A DNA stretch of 64,000 bases from NCBI RefSeq assembly GCF_004028635.1, contig NZ_RQJW01000005.1, forward strand, positions 372,001 through 436,000, written 5' to 3'. This document shows positions 17,280 to 24,935 of the stretch, piece by piece (within the stretch, counting starts at the first letter, position 1; each line of letters starts with the position of its first letter). Source of the stretch: Streptomyces cyaneus (GTDB lineage: Bacteria > Actinomycetota > Actinomycetes > Streptomycetales > Streptomycetaceae). Both the position numbers and the translations under genes were made by a program. Under the pieces are notes generated by a model. The model was not told the origin of the DNA and searched no databases. It saw nothing but the letters and a program-made list of their open reading frames with translations.

Positions 17280-18086
17280 TCAGCGATCCGGACTCGGCTC
17301 GGCAGTGCCGCCCGAGGTCGTTCCGGGTTTCGTATAGAGGACGTCGCGGGCCTGCTCCGCGGCGCGGGTCATGCTCTCGGCGACGAAGTCGACGAAGCGG
17401 GCGATGTTCTCGAGGCGGGTGGCGGCCGGGGTGTCGGGGCCGAGGACGCTGACGCCCTGCCGTGCGGTCTCGGCGAGCTGGGCGGTGGAGCGTGCGCTGG
17501 CGATCATCCCCTGGTACCAGACGTCGTCGTCGACGACGTAGCGCTCGCGGCGGCCTTCGTCGCGTTCCCGGCGGATGAGGCCCTGGCCTTCGAGGAACGT
17601 GACCGACTTGGAGATGGACGCCGGGCTGACCTGGAGGCGCTTGACGAGTTCGGACGCGGTGAGGCTGCCCGCGTCGGTGGTGTAGAGGCAGGTCAGCACC
17701 CGGGACATCATCTTGGGCAGGCCCTGCTGCATGAGGAGGGTGGTCCACGCCTCCTCGTACTCGCGTACGGCCTCGGCGTCGCGCCCGTGGGCCTGCTCGG
17801 GCGCCTGCGACCCTCGGGGCGCGGACTGCCTGCGGCGGTGGGCGCGGTGTTCGGTGGCGCGGTGGGCCAGGTCGGCGCGGTAGGCGGTGGGCCCGCCGTT
17901 GCGCATCACCTCGCGCGTGATGGTCGAGGTCGGGCGGTCCAGTCGCCTGGCGATCTCCGCGTAGGCGAGGCCGTCGGCCAGCCCCAGCGCGATCTGCTGG
18001 CGTTCCTGCTGAGTGAGCCTGCCTCCCGGCACCGCGGTCTCCCTTCGTGCTTCCTTGACGCCTCCAGAATAGCGTTCACTCTCCAT
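17280..18086 (-). CDS. Chimeric regulator: IS30-type helix-turn-helix fused to a MarR/GbsR-type domain
   Basis: Residues about 22-70 (RLTQQERQQIALGLADGLAY, EIARRLDRPTSTITREVMRNG) match the helix-turn-helix found at the N-terminus of IS30-family transposases. After a basic Gln/Arg linker, residues 105-250 form a winged-helix domain of MarR/GbsR type (ELVKRLQVSPASISKSVTFLEGQGLIRRERDEGRRERYVV). The protein thus has two DNA-binding modules. It is divergent from the DUF4097/ABC operon across 171 bases containing repeated GCAACG/CGTTGC boxes, which are likely its operators. Confidence 0.85.
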   Translation of the reverse strand: MESERYSGGVKEARRETAVPGGRLTQQERQQIALGLADGLAYAEIARRLDRPTSTITREVMRNGGPTAYRADLAHRATEHRAHRRRQSAPRGSQAPEQAHGRDAEAVREYEEAWTTLLMQQGLPKMMSRVLTCLYTTDAGSLTASELVKRLQVSPASISKSVTFLEGQGLIRRERDEGRRERYVVDDDVWYQGMIASARSTAQLAETARQGVSVLGPDTPAATRLENIARFVDFVAESMTRAAEQARDVLYTKPGTTSGGTAEPSPDR

Positions 18087-18257
18087 TCATTGCAACGGAT
18101 AGACGGCTGACGTTGCGTTAAATCTAGAGCCGTTGCAACGATTTCTAGGCCTTCACCTGCATCGATGCCAATAAAGCGCAACGACTATGTTGCCGCATCG
18201 ATGAACGCAACGTAGCTTTTCCTTCGTCGGAAACAACACCGAACACAGGAGAGCACG
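18087..18257. promoter_or_regulatory. Divergent control region with repeated GCAACG/CGTTGC boxes
   Basis: Boxes are visible at 18092-18097 (GCAACG), 18111-18116 (CGTTGC), 18131-18140 (palindrome CGTTGCAACG), 18178-18183 (GCAACG, facing GTTGC at 18189-18193) and 18207-18212 (GCAACG). This segment is clearly lower in GC than its flanks. The boxes lie between the chimeric regulator and the DUF4097/ABC operon, so autoregulation and control of the exporter are likely. Confidence 0.75.
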
Positions 18258-18926
18258 ATGCAGAAGTTCGACACCCCCGCCCCCGTCTCCGCCGTCCTCG
18301 ACATCCCCGCCGGACGCATCCGGTTCATCGCGGCCGACCGAGCCGACACCACGGTCGAGATCCTGCCCGCGGACGCCTCCAAGAGCCGCGACATGAAGGC
18401 GGCGGAGCAGATCGAGGTCGCCTACGGCGACGGCGTCCTGCGGATCGAGGCCCCGGCGGCGAAGAACCGGATCCTCGGCTCATTCGGATCCGTAGAGGTC
18501 ACGGTCCAGCTGCCGGCCGGCTCCCGCGTCGAGGCGAAGGCGGCCGCTGCTGAACTCCGCGTCGTCGGACGCCTCGGCGACGTCGACTTCGAGGGCGCGC
18601 ACGGCGCGGTCAGGATCGACGAGGCCGCGAGCGTTCGCCTCACCGCCACCGGTGATGTCTCGGTCGGCCGCCTGGGCGGCCCCGCGGAGATCAGCACCCA
18701 GCAGGGCGCCATCCACATCGCCGAGGCGGTGGACGGCACGGTCGTGCTGACCACCCAGATGGGCGACGTGACCATCGGCGCCGCCCAGGGAGTGTCCGCC
18801 TCCCTGGACGCCGGCACCGGCTACGGCCGGATCAACAACACGCTCAAGAACACCGACGGCGCCGCCGCCGGCCTGAACATCCGCGCGACCACCTCGCACG
18901 GCGACATCACCGCCCGGAGCCTGTAA
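18258..18926 (+). CDS. DUF4097-family beta-helix repeat protein
   Basis: This 222-residue protein has no signal peptide and consists of repeated beta strands with short polar turns (DVDFEGAHGAVRIDEAASV, GDVSVGRLGGPAEISTQQG, GDVTIGAAQGVSASLDAG), the DUF4097 pattern. AGGAG lies upstream of the ATG. It is the first gene of an operon with a DrrA/DrrB-type exporter. In Streptomyces such genes are often found with MarR/GntR-type regulators and ABC exporters, but no function is established. Confidence 0.85.
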   Translation: MQKFDTPAPVSAVLDIPAGRIRFIAADRADTTVEILPADASKSRDMKAAEQIEVAYGDGVLRIEAPAAKNRILGSFGSVEVTVQLPAGSRVEAKAAAAELRVVGRLGDVDFEGAHGAVRIDEAASVRLTATGDVSVGRLGGPAEISTQQGAIHIAEAVDGTVVLTTQMGDVTIGAAQGVSASLDAGTGYGRINNTLKNTDGAAAGLNIRATTSHGDITARSL

Positions 18927-18958
18927 AAACCCGCAGCCTGCAAAAGGAGCACCCCCTC

Positions 18959-19924
18959 ATGACCGACTTGGCCATCGCGGCGAACGGGCTGCGCAAGTCC
19001 TACGGCGACAAGACCGTCCTCGACGGTGTCGACCTGACCGTCCCCGAAGGAACGATCTTCTCCCTGCTCGGCCCGAACGGCGCCGGCAAGACCACCGCCG
19101 TCAAGATCCTCTCCACCCTCATCTCCGCCGACCCCGGCACCGGCGACATCCACATCGGCGGCCACAACCTGGCCGCCGACCCCCAGGCGGTGCGCGCCAC
19201 GATCGGTGTCACCGGGCAGTTCTCCGCCGTCGACGGTCTGATCACCGGCGAGGAGAACATGCTCCTCATGGCGGACCTGCACCACCTCTCCAAGAGCGAG
19301 GGCCGGCAGGTCACCGCCGAACTGCTGGAACGCTTCGACCTGGTGGAGGCGGCGAAGAAGCCCGCCTCCACCTACTCCGGCGGCATGAAGCGCCGCCTCG
19401 ACATCGCCATGACCCTGGTCGGCAACCCGCGGATCATCTTCCTCGACGAGCCGACCACCGGACTCGACCCGCGCTCCCGGCACAACATGTGGCAGATCAT
19501 CAGGGAGCTGGTCTCCGACGGCGTCACCGTCTTCCTCACCACGCAGTACCTGGAGGAGGCCGACGAACTCGCCGACCGCATCGCCGTGCTCAACGACGGC
19601 AGGATCGCCGCCGAGGGCACCGCCGAGGAGCTGAAGCGGATCGTCCCTGGCGGCCACGTCCGCCTCCGCTTCACCGACCCGGCCGCCTACCAGTCCGCCG
19701 CCTCCGCCCTGCGCGAGGTCACGCGGGACGACGAGTCCCTCACCCTCCAACTCCCCAGCGGCGGCAGCCAACGCGAGCTGCGCTCCCTCCTCGACCGGCT
19801 GGACTCGGCCGGCATCGAGGCGGACGAGCTGACCGTGCACACCCCCGACCTCGACGACGTCTTCTTCGCCCTGACCGGCGGCGGCGCCGACATCCCCAAC
19901 CAGCCCAAGGAGTCCGCCCGATGA
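18959..19924 (+). CDS. DrrA-type ABC transporter ATP-binding protein
   Basis: The 321-residue protein has Walker A GPNGAGKTT, signature YSGGMKRRLDIAM, Walker B IIFLDEPTTGLDP and the H-loop replaced by TTQYLEEAD, a variant typical of DrrA daunorubicin-resistance ATPases. The C-terminal 100 residues carry the DrrA regulatory region ending in DDVFFALTGG. Its TGA overlaps the ATG of the permease gene. The complex probably exports a hydrophobic compound. Confidence 0.93.
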   Translation: MTDLAIAANGLRKSYGDKTVLDGVDLTVPEGTIFSLLGPNGAGKTTAVKILSTLISADPGTGDIHIGGHNLAADPQAVRATIGVTGQFSAVDGLITGEENMLLMADLHHLSKSEGRQVTAELLERFDLVEAAKKPASTYSGGMKRRLDIAMTLVGNPRIIFLDEPTTGLDPRSRHNMWQIIRELVSDGVTVFLTTQYLEEADELADRIAVLNDGRIAAEGTAEELKRIVPGGHVRLRFTDPAAYQSAASALREVTRDDESLTLQLPSGGSQRELRSLLDRLDSAGIEADELTVHTPDLDDVFFALTGGGADIPNQPKESAR

Positions 19925-20739
19925 GCACTGTCCAGCTTCCCGCCCGCCCGTCCCGGCTCTCCCTCGCCGTACGCGACTCCGCCACGATGCTGCGCCGCAA
20001 CCTCCTGCACGCCCGGCGCTACCCGTCCCTCACCCTGAACCTGCTGCTCACGCCGATCATGCTGCTGCTGCTCTTCGTCTACATCTTCGGCGACACCATG
20101 AGCGCGGGCATCGGCGGCGGTGGCGCCGACCGCTCGGAGTACGTCGCCTATCTCGTGCCGGGTCTGCTGCTGATGACCATCGGCAGCACCACGATCGGGA
20201 CGGCGGTCTCCGTCTCCAACGACATGAGCGAGGGCATCATCGCCCGCTTCCGGACGATGGCGATCCACCGCGGTTCGGTGCTCGTCGGGCATGTCGTCGG
20301 CAGCGTGCTGCAGTCGATCGTCAGCGTGGTCCTCGTCGGCGCCGTCGGCGTGGCCATCGGCTTCCGCTCCACCGACGCCACCGTCCTGGAGTGGCTCGCG
20401 GCATTCGGCCTGCTCGTGCTCTTCGCCATGGCGCTCACCTGGATCGCCGTCGGCATGGGCCTGATCAGCCCCAACGCCGAGGCCGCGAGCAACAACGCCA
20501 TGCCCCTGATCTTCCTGCCGCTCATCTCCAGCACCTTCGTCCCGGTCGACGCGATGCCGGGCTGGTTCCAGCCGATCGCCGAGTACCAGCCGTTCACGCC
20601 CGCCATCGAGACCCTGCGCGGCCTGCTCCTCGGCACCGAGATCGGGCACAACGGATGGCTCGCCGTCGCCTGGTGCCTGGGCCTCGCGGTGCTCGGCTAC
20701 TTCTGGTCGACCTCCAAGTTCAACGACGACCCGAAGTAA
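19921..20739 (+). CDS. DrrB-type ABC-2 transporter permease
   Basis: The 272-residue protein has six hydrophobic segments and the ABC-2 family features: RRNLLHARRYPSLTLNLLLTPIMLLLLF at the first helix, EGIIARFRTMAIHR in the cytoplasmic loop, and FLPLISSTFVPVDAMPGWFQPIAEYQPFTPAIE near the end. The start overlaps the ATPase stop by ATGA. A hairpin about 100 bases downstream ends the three-gene operon. Confidence 0.93.
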   Translation: MSTVQLPARPSRLSLAVRDSATMLRRNLLHARRYPSLTLNLLLTPIMLLLLFVYIFGDTMSAGIGGGGADRSEYVAYLVPGLLLMTIGSTTIGTAVSVSNDMSEGIIARFRTMAIHRGSVLVGHVVGSVLQSIVSVVLVGAVGVAIGFRSTDATVLEWLAAFGLLVLFAMALTWIAVGMGLISPNAEAASNNAMPLIFLPLISSTFVPVDAMPGWFQPIAEYQPFTPAIETLRGLLLGTEIGHNGWLAVAWCLGLAVLGYFWSTSKFNDDPK

Positions 20740-20775
20740 CCGCGATGACAACGCGGGCCACCTCCCGCAACCGGT

Positions 20776-20838
20776 CCCACCCGAGCACCCACACGAGCAC
20801 CCACCTGAGCACCCACCCGAGATCCACCCGAGATCCAC
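20776..20838 (+). repeat. Short tandem repeat after the ABC permease gene
   Basis: Degenerate units such as CGAGCACCCAC and CGAGATCCACC recur about six times. The array lies just 3' of the permease gene, before the terminator hairpin, within the 327-base gene-free interval 20740-21066. Confidence 0.6.
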
Positions 20839-20842
20839 CCCA

Positions 20843-20881
20843 GGGCGGCGTACACCGACATCCCGTCGGAGTACGCCGCCC
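20843..20881 (+). terminator. Hairpin terminator of the DUF4097/ABC operon
   Basis: GGGCGGCGTAC pairs with GTACGCCGCCC, with an inner CGAC/GTCG stem and the loop ATCCC. No other element is recognised in the remaining bases up to the monooxygenase start at 21067. Confidence 0.85.
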
Positions 20882-21066
20882 GTCCCATGCCCCCTCACCC
20901 CGCCCCCACGCCAAGAAATCCACCCCCACACCAGTGGCTCCACGCCCACAACCAGGAGATCTACGCCACAGACCCCACCCACTCCCCCTACAGCCGTGAT
21001 CGATCCGCAACCAATTCCGGTCTTGACCGAGACCCATCAATCGGCTGCGTGATTACGCTCCCGAAC

Positions 21067-22266
21067 ATGGCCGACTCCACAGCGTCCCCGACCCCCACGG
21101 ACCCGCCCCCCACGGACCGCCCCGTCTACGTCATAGGCGGCGGCCCCGGCGGGCTCTCCGTCGCGTACGCGCTGCGCGCCCAGGGGCTGCGTGCCGTCGT
21201 GCTGGAGAAGTCGGACCGGGTCGGCGCCTCCTGGCGGCGCCACTACGACCGGCTCCATCTGCACACCACCCGACGGCTGTCGGGCCTGCCGGGGCTGCCG
21301 ATGCCGCGCCGCTTCGGGCGCTGGGTGTCCCGGGACGACGTGGTGCGCTACCTGGAGAAGTACGCCGAGCACCACGACCTGGAGATCGTCACCGGCGTCG
21401 AGGTCTCCCGCGTCGAGCCCTCGCCGGACGGCTCCGGCTGGCTGCTGCACGCCACCGGCGGACGTGAACTGACCGGCGCCGCGGTCGTCGTGGCCACGGG
21501 CCACAACCACACCCCGCGCGTCCCGGACTGGCCCGGCCGAGCCGGCTACACCGGCGAGTTCCTCCACGCAGGCGAGTACCGCAACCCCACCCCCTACGCC
21601 GGCCGCGACGTCCTGGTCGTCGGCGTCGGCAACACCGGTGCCGAGATCGCCGTGGACCTGGTGGAGGGCGGGGCGGCGCGGGTGCGGCTGGCGGTGCGGA
21701 CGGTTCCGCACATCGTGCGGCGCTCCACCGCCGGGTGGGCCGCCCAGTTCACGAGCATCCTCGTACGACGACTGCCGGTCGGCCTCGTCGACCGGCTCGC
21801 GAGGCCCGTGGCCAAGCTCAGCGTGCCGGATCTGTCGGACCACGGACTGCCCCGCCCCGACACCGGCCTCTACAGTCGAGTCAAGGAAGGGTCGATTCCC
21901 GTCCTCGACGTCGGCCTAATCAACGCCGTACGCAAGGGCCGGGTCGAGATCGTGGCCGCCGTCGACGGTTTCGAGGAGGGGAAAGTCATCCTCACCGACG
22001 GCAGCCGCCTCTCGCCGGACACCGTCATCGCGGCCACCGGGTACGTCCGCGCCCTGGAGGACCTCGTCGGCCACCTCGGCGTGCTCGACGCCCGCGGCAA
22101 GCCGGTCGTTCAGGGCGCCCGCACCCCGCCCACCACCCCCGGCCTGTACTTCACCGGCTTCACCAACCCGATCAGCGGCAACCTCCGGGAGATGGCGATC
22201 GACGCGCAGAAGATCGCGAAGTCCATTGCCCGCAGCGGCGACGGACGGGTTTCGCGTCTGCCGTGA
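21067..22266 (+). CDS. Flavin-containing monooxygenase / NAD(P)-binding oxidoreductase
   Basis: The product has 399 residues from the ATG at 21067. The FAD-binding GGGPGGLSVAYALRAQG is near the N-terminus, and a second Rossmann motif, VVGVGNTGAEIAVDLVEGG, binds NADPH. RVGASWRRHYDRLHLHT and the late ATGYV motif place it with single-component FMO/YUCCA-like enzymes. It probably oxygenates a soft nucleophile or a ketone; the substrate is unknown. It is transcribed alone and converges on the MerR gene with a 16-base gap. Confidence 0.9.
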   Translation: MADSTASPTPTDPPPTDRPVYVIGGGPGGLSVAYALRAQGLRAVVLEKSDRVGASWRRHYDRLHLHTTRRLSGLPGLPMPRRFGRWVSRDDVVRYLEKYAEHHDLEIVTGVEVSRVEPSPDGSGWLLHATGGRELTGAAVVVATGHNHTPRVPDWPGRAGYTGEFLHAGEYRNPTPYAGRDVLVVGVGNTGAEIAVDLVEGGAARVRLAVRTVPHIVRRSTAGWAAQFTSILVRRLPVGLVDRLARPVAKLSVPDLSDHGLPRPDTGLYSRVKEGSIPVLDVGLINAVRKGRVEIVAAVDGFEEGKVILTDGSRLSPDTVIAATGYVRALEDLVGHLGVLDARGKPVVQGARTPPTTPGLYFTGFTNPISGNLREMAIDAQKIAKSIARSGDGRVSRLP

Positions 22267-22282
22267 CCGAGGGGCCGGCGAC

Positions 22283-22711
22283 TCAGCGCGACGGGACCGG
22301 CGATGCGCCGAACTCAGTGCCGACTGCCTCCTCGCAGTCCAGCGCCCGGGCCGCCTCCGCAGGGACGGGCGCGGCGATGATCGCGTCCAACATCTCGCGT
22401 GCGGCGCGCAGTTCGTTCATGGCGGCGGTGATCCGATCCCGCTCCCTGGCCAGGTCCACCAGCAGGTCGGGGCAGGCGGCCGCGAGTTGCCCGCCCTCCT
22501 CGACCATGCAGGGAAGTACGTCGGCGATGGTCGCGGTGCCCAGCCCGGCGGCGAGCAGCGTGCGGATGCTCCGCACCGTGTGGACATGCTCGTCGGTGTA
22601 CTCGCGGTACCCGCTCGGCCGTCGCAGCGGACTCAGCAGCCCCTGCTCCTCGTAGTACCGCAGTGCCCGTTCGCTGACTCCGGTCCGCTGCGACAACGCC
22701 CCGATACGCAT
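22283..22711 (-). CDS. MerR-family transcriptional regulator
   Basis: From the ATG at 22711 the protein has 142 residues and opens with the MerR winged helix (MRIGALSQRTGVSERALRYYEEQGLL). The C-terminal part is a long dimerisation coiled coil with an effector region containing Cys residues (DVLPCM, ALDCEEAV). It is divergent from an MFS exporter gene; a MerR-type promoter with a 20-bp spacer lies between them. It probably activates the exporter upon binding a drug-like ligand. Confidence 0.9.
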   Translation of the reverse strand: MRIGALSQRTGVSERALRYYEEQGLLSPLRRPSGYREYTDEHVHTVRSIRTLLAAGLGTATIADVLPCMVEEGGQLAAACPDLLVDLARERDRITAAMNELRAAREMLDAIIAAPVPAEAARALDCEEAVGTEFGASPVPSR

Positions 22712-22739
22712 GTGATGACAAGCTCCCCGGAAAAGCGAG

Positions 22740-22771
22740 TTGACTCTGACATCGTCGTGAGGGTTTAGCTT
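22740..22771 (+). promoter_or_regulatory. MerR-type promoter with extended spacer upstream of the MFS gene
   Basis: TTGACT (22740-22745) and TAGCTT (22766-22771) are separated by 20 bp. The dyad ACTCTGAC / GTGAGGGT (22743-22764, six-base centre) fills the spacer, as in MerR-activated promoters. The MFS start codon follows only 7 bases after the -10, so its transcript is leaderless or nearly so. Confidence 0.75.
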
Positions 22772-22778
22772 ACGCGGC

Positions 22779-24377
22779 ATGTCAACGGAATCGCCCCACA
22801 TGCCCCTCCCCCGACAGCCGGCCGGGCCCCGAGAATGGCTCGGGCTGGCCGTGCTCGCGCTCCCCACCCTGCTGCTCGCCATGGACGCCACCGTGCTGTA
22901 CCTGGCCGTCCCGCACCTGAGCGTGGCCCTCCGACCAGGCGGCAGCGAACTGCTCTGGATCGCCGACATCTACGGCTTTATGATCGCCGGCTTCCTGGTC
23001 ACCATGGGCACGCTGGGCGACCGGATCGGCCGCAGGAAGCTCCTGATGATCGGGGCGGCCGCGTTCGGCGTCGCTTCGGTGCTCGCCGCGTACTCCACCA
23101 GCCCCCAGATGCTGATCGCGGCTCGCGCGCTACTGGGGATGGCCGGGGCGACCCTGATGCCGTCCACCCTCGCGCTGATCACCAACATGTTCCGTGACCC
23201 GCGGCAGCGCGGCACGGCCATCGCTGTCTGGGTGACCTGTTTCTCGGCCGGTGTGGCGCTGGGGCCCGTGCTGGGCGGGCTGCTGCTCCAGGCGTTCTGG
23301 TGGGGGTCGGTCTTCCTGCTGGGTGTGCCGGTGATGGTCCTTCTGCTGGTGACCGCCCCGGTGCTGCTTCCCGAATACCGCGACACCCAGGCCGGTCGGC
23401 TGGACCTGACCAGCGTCGTGCTGTCCCTCGCCGCCGTCCTACCGGTCATCTACGGCATCAAGGAGCTGGCCAAGGGCGGCCTCGCGGTGCTGCCCGTGGC
23501 CACCCTGACCGGGGGGCTGGTACTCGGAGTGCTGTTCGTACACCGGCAGTCCGGGCTGGCCAGTCCCCTGGTCGACGTCACGCTGTTCAGGAACCGTTCG
23601 TTCAGCGCCGCCCTGGGAATCCAGCTGCTCAGCATCGCCGCCCTGGGCGGGGTCTACCTGTTCATCACCCAGTACACACAACTGGTCGAGGGACTCTCGC
23701 CACTCAAGGCGGGGCTATGGCTGCTGCCCGCCGCCGGTGCGCTCATCCTGGCGTCCGCCCTTACTCCGGCGCTTGCCCGCAAGGTGCCCGCCGCGCACAT
23801 CATCGGGGCCTCGCTGGCGATTTCGGCGGTCGGCTACCTGGTACTCACCCAGGTCGACAGCGTCTCGGGGCTGCCCGTCCTCGTGACCGGCTTCGTCATC
23901 GTCTACCTGGGCATCAGCCCCATGTTCGTGCTGGGCACCGACCTGATCGTCGGGGCGGCCCCGCCCGAGAAGGCGGGCTCGGCCGCCGCGATGTCCGAGA
24001 CGAGCACGGAGTTCGGCGTCGCCCTGGGCGTCGCGGTCCTCGGCACAGTGGGCACCGCCGTCTACCGCGATCGGATGACCGGAACCTTCCCCAGCGAGGT
24101 CCCGGCGCGGAAGGCCGAGTCCGCTCGCGACAGCCTGTCCGACGCGACGGCCATGGCGGACGGCCTCCCCAGCCGGCTGCACGACCTCTTGCTCGATCCC
24201 GCACGCGCCGCCTTCACCCACGGCCTGAACACCATCAGCGCCATCAGCGCCCTGCTCGTCGCCGCCCTGGCCTTACTGGCCGTACGGCTGCTGCCGCGAA
24301 CCCGCCCCGACCACGCCACCACAGAGCCGAGCGGGGCCGCAGACATCGAAACCACCACAGCAATCACTGGTTCTTGA
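22779..24377 (+). CDS. DHA2-family MFS multidrug exporter with a TTA codon
   Basis: The 532-residue protein has 14 predicted membrane segments and EmrB/QacA motifs: the motif-C region GPVLGGLLLQAFWWGSVFLLGVP and GDRIGRRKLLM (motif A). Asp in DATVLYLAVPHL of the first helix fits the DHA2 pattern. A rare TTA leucine codon occurs at 24273-24275 near the 3' end, which in Streptomyces makes translation depend on the developmental tRNA bldA. It is probably activated by the divergent MerR protein. Confidence 0.92.
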   Translation: MSTESPHMPLPRQPAGPREWLGLAVLALPTLLLAMDATVLYLAVPHLSVALRPGGSELLWIADIYGFMIAGFLVTMGTLGDRIGRRKLLMIGAAAFGVASVLAAYSTSPQMLIAARALLGMAGATLMPSTLALITNMFRDPRQRGTAIAVWVTCFSAGVALGPVLGGLLLQAFWWGSVFLLGVPVMVLLLVTAPVLLPEYRDTQAGRLDLTSVVLSLAAVLPVIYGIKELAKGGLAVLPVATLTGGLVLGVLFVHRQSGLASPLVDVTLFRNRSFSAALGIQLLSIAALGGVYLFITQYTQLVEGLSPLKAGLWLLPAAGALILASALTPALARKVPAAHIIGASLAISAVGYLVLTQVDSVSGLPVLVTGFVIVYLGISPMFVLGTDLIVGAAPPEKAGSAAAMSETSTEFGVALGVAVLGTVGTAVYRDRMTGTFPSEVPARKAESARDSLSDATAMADGLPSRLHDLLLDPARAAFTHGLNTISAISALLVAALALLAVRLLPRTRPDHATTEPSGAADIETTTAITGS

Positions 24378-24537
24378 GGCTGGTCCTGGCGCTGTTGCGA
24401 ATCCGCTTGGTGCGACCGCGCTCGGCGAGGAGCTCGAGGGCGTCAGCGTTCGAAGCGGCGGACGCCTTGCGCTGGAGCCAGTCGGACGACGCGAGCAGGG
24501 CGTCGGGGTGCCAGGACTGCCCCGTCCACGTCCTCAT
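24364..24537 (-). pseudogene. Possible 3' gene fragment, 57 codons
   Basis: A short frame on the minus strand reads MRTWTGQSWHPDALLASS, continues through DWLQRKASAASNADALELLA and ends in LKNQ. Over 90% of its third positions are G or C, which is what real genes here show, yet it is short, lacks a ribosome-binding site and overlaps the end of the MFS gene by 14 bases. I read it as the surviving 3' end of a lost gene. A genuine 57-residue protein is possible. I do not recognise the family. Confidence 0.4.
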
Positions 24538-24709
24538 CGACGACTACGACAGCCACGGCACCGTCACCGTTCTCACCGAACCTGAGCCCGACAAGGCCGA
24601 CTGGGTTGGAGTCCACCGCGTCGCCTACGGCACCGACGTCACCATCCCTGAAGGCCCCGCCAAGGGATTCGTGATCGGCGAGACGATCACCGGCCCGAAG
24701 CGGAGCTGA
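24524..24709 (+). pseudogene. 3' remnant of a Uma2-like (PD-(D/E)XK nuclease fold) gene
   Basis: The frame reads VHVLIDDYDSHGTVTVLTE, then VGVHRVAYGTDVTIPEG, and stops at 24709. It resembles the C-terminal part of Uma2-family proteins (DUF820), which are abundant in Streptomyces. The catalytic core that should precede it is missing: upstream of about 24524 the sequence turns into the unrelated minus-strand fragment. Third positions are still G/C-rich, so decay seems recent. Confidence 0.5.
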
Positions 24710-24935
24710 GCCCACGGCGTCGAGGATCACGAGGCCATCGCCGCCGACGGCGGGCACCGTGACGTAGCCATCCTCGGCTCTCTGCACAGTCCTCCTCAAC
24801 TCTCCTGCGCACGCCGCTCGTTACTTCTGGGTCAGAAGTTGCGCGAGAGCTGTACCGCGCCCCCGTGCGGAGCCAGAATGTGAGCCCTGTTCAACTTTCC
24901 GGCTCCACCCCCTCTTGCTACGACGGAGGACGCAC
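24710..24935. other. Gene-free interval before the amine oxidase gene
   Basis: No coding pattern is visible. The interval should carry the promoter of the amine oxidase gene. GGAGGA at 24925-24930 is its ribosome-binding site. Confidence 0.4.

Noticed and set aside
17280..18086. IS30 transposase fragment
   Set aside because: The helix-turn-helix is followed by an intact winged-helix regulator, not by a DDE domain, and the gene is complete with a divergent operator region.
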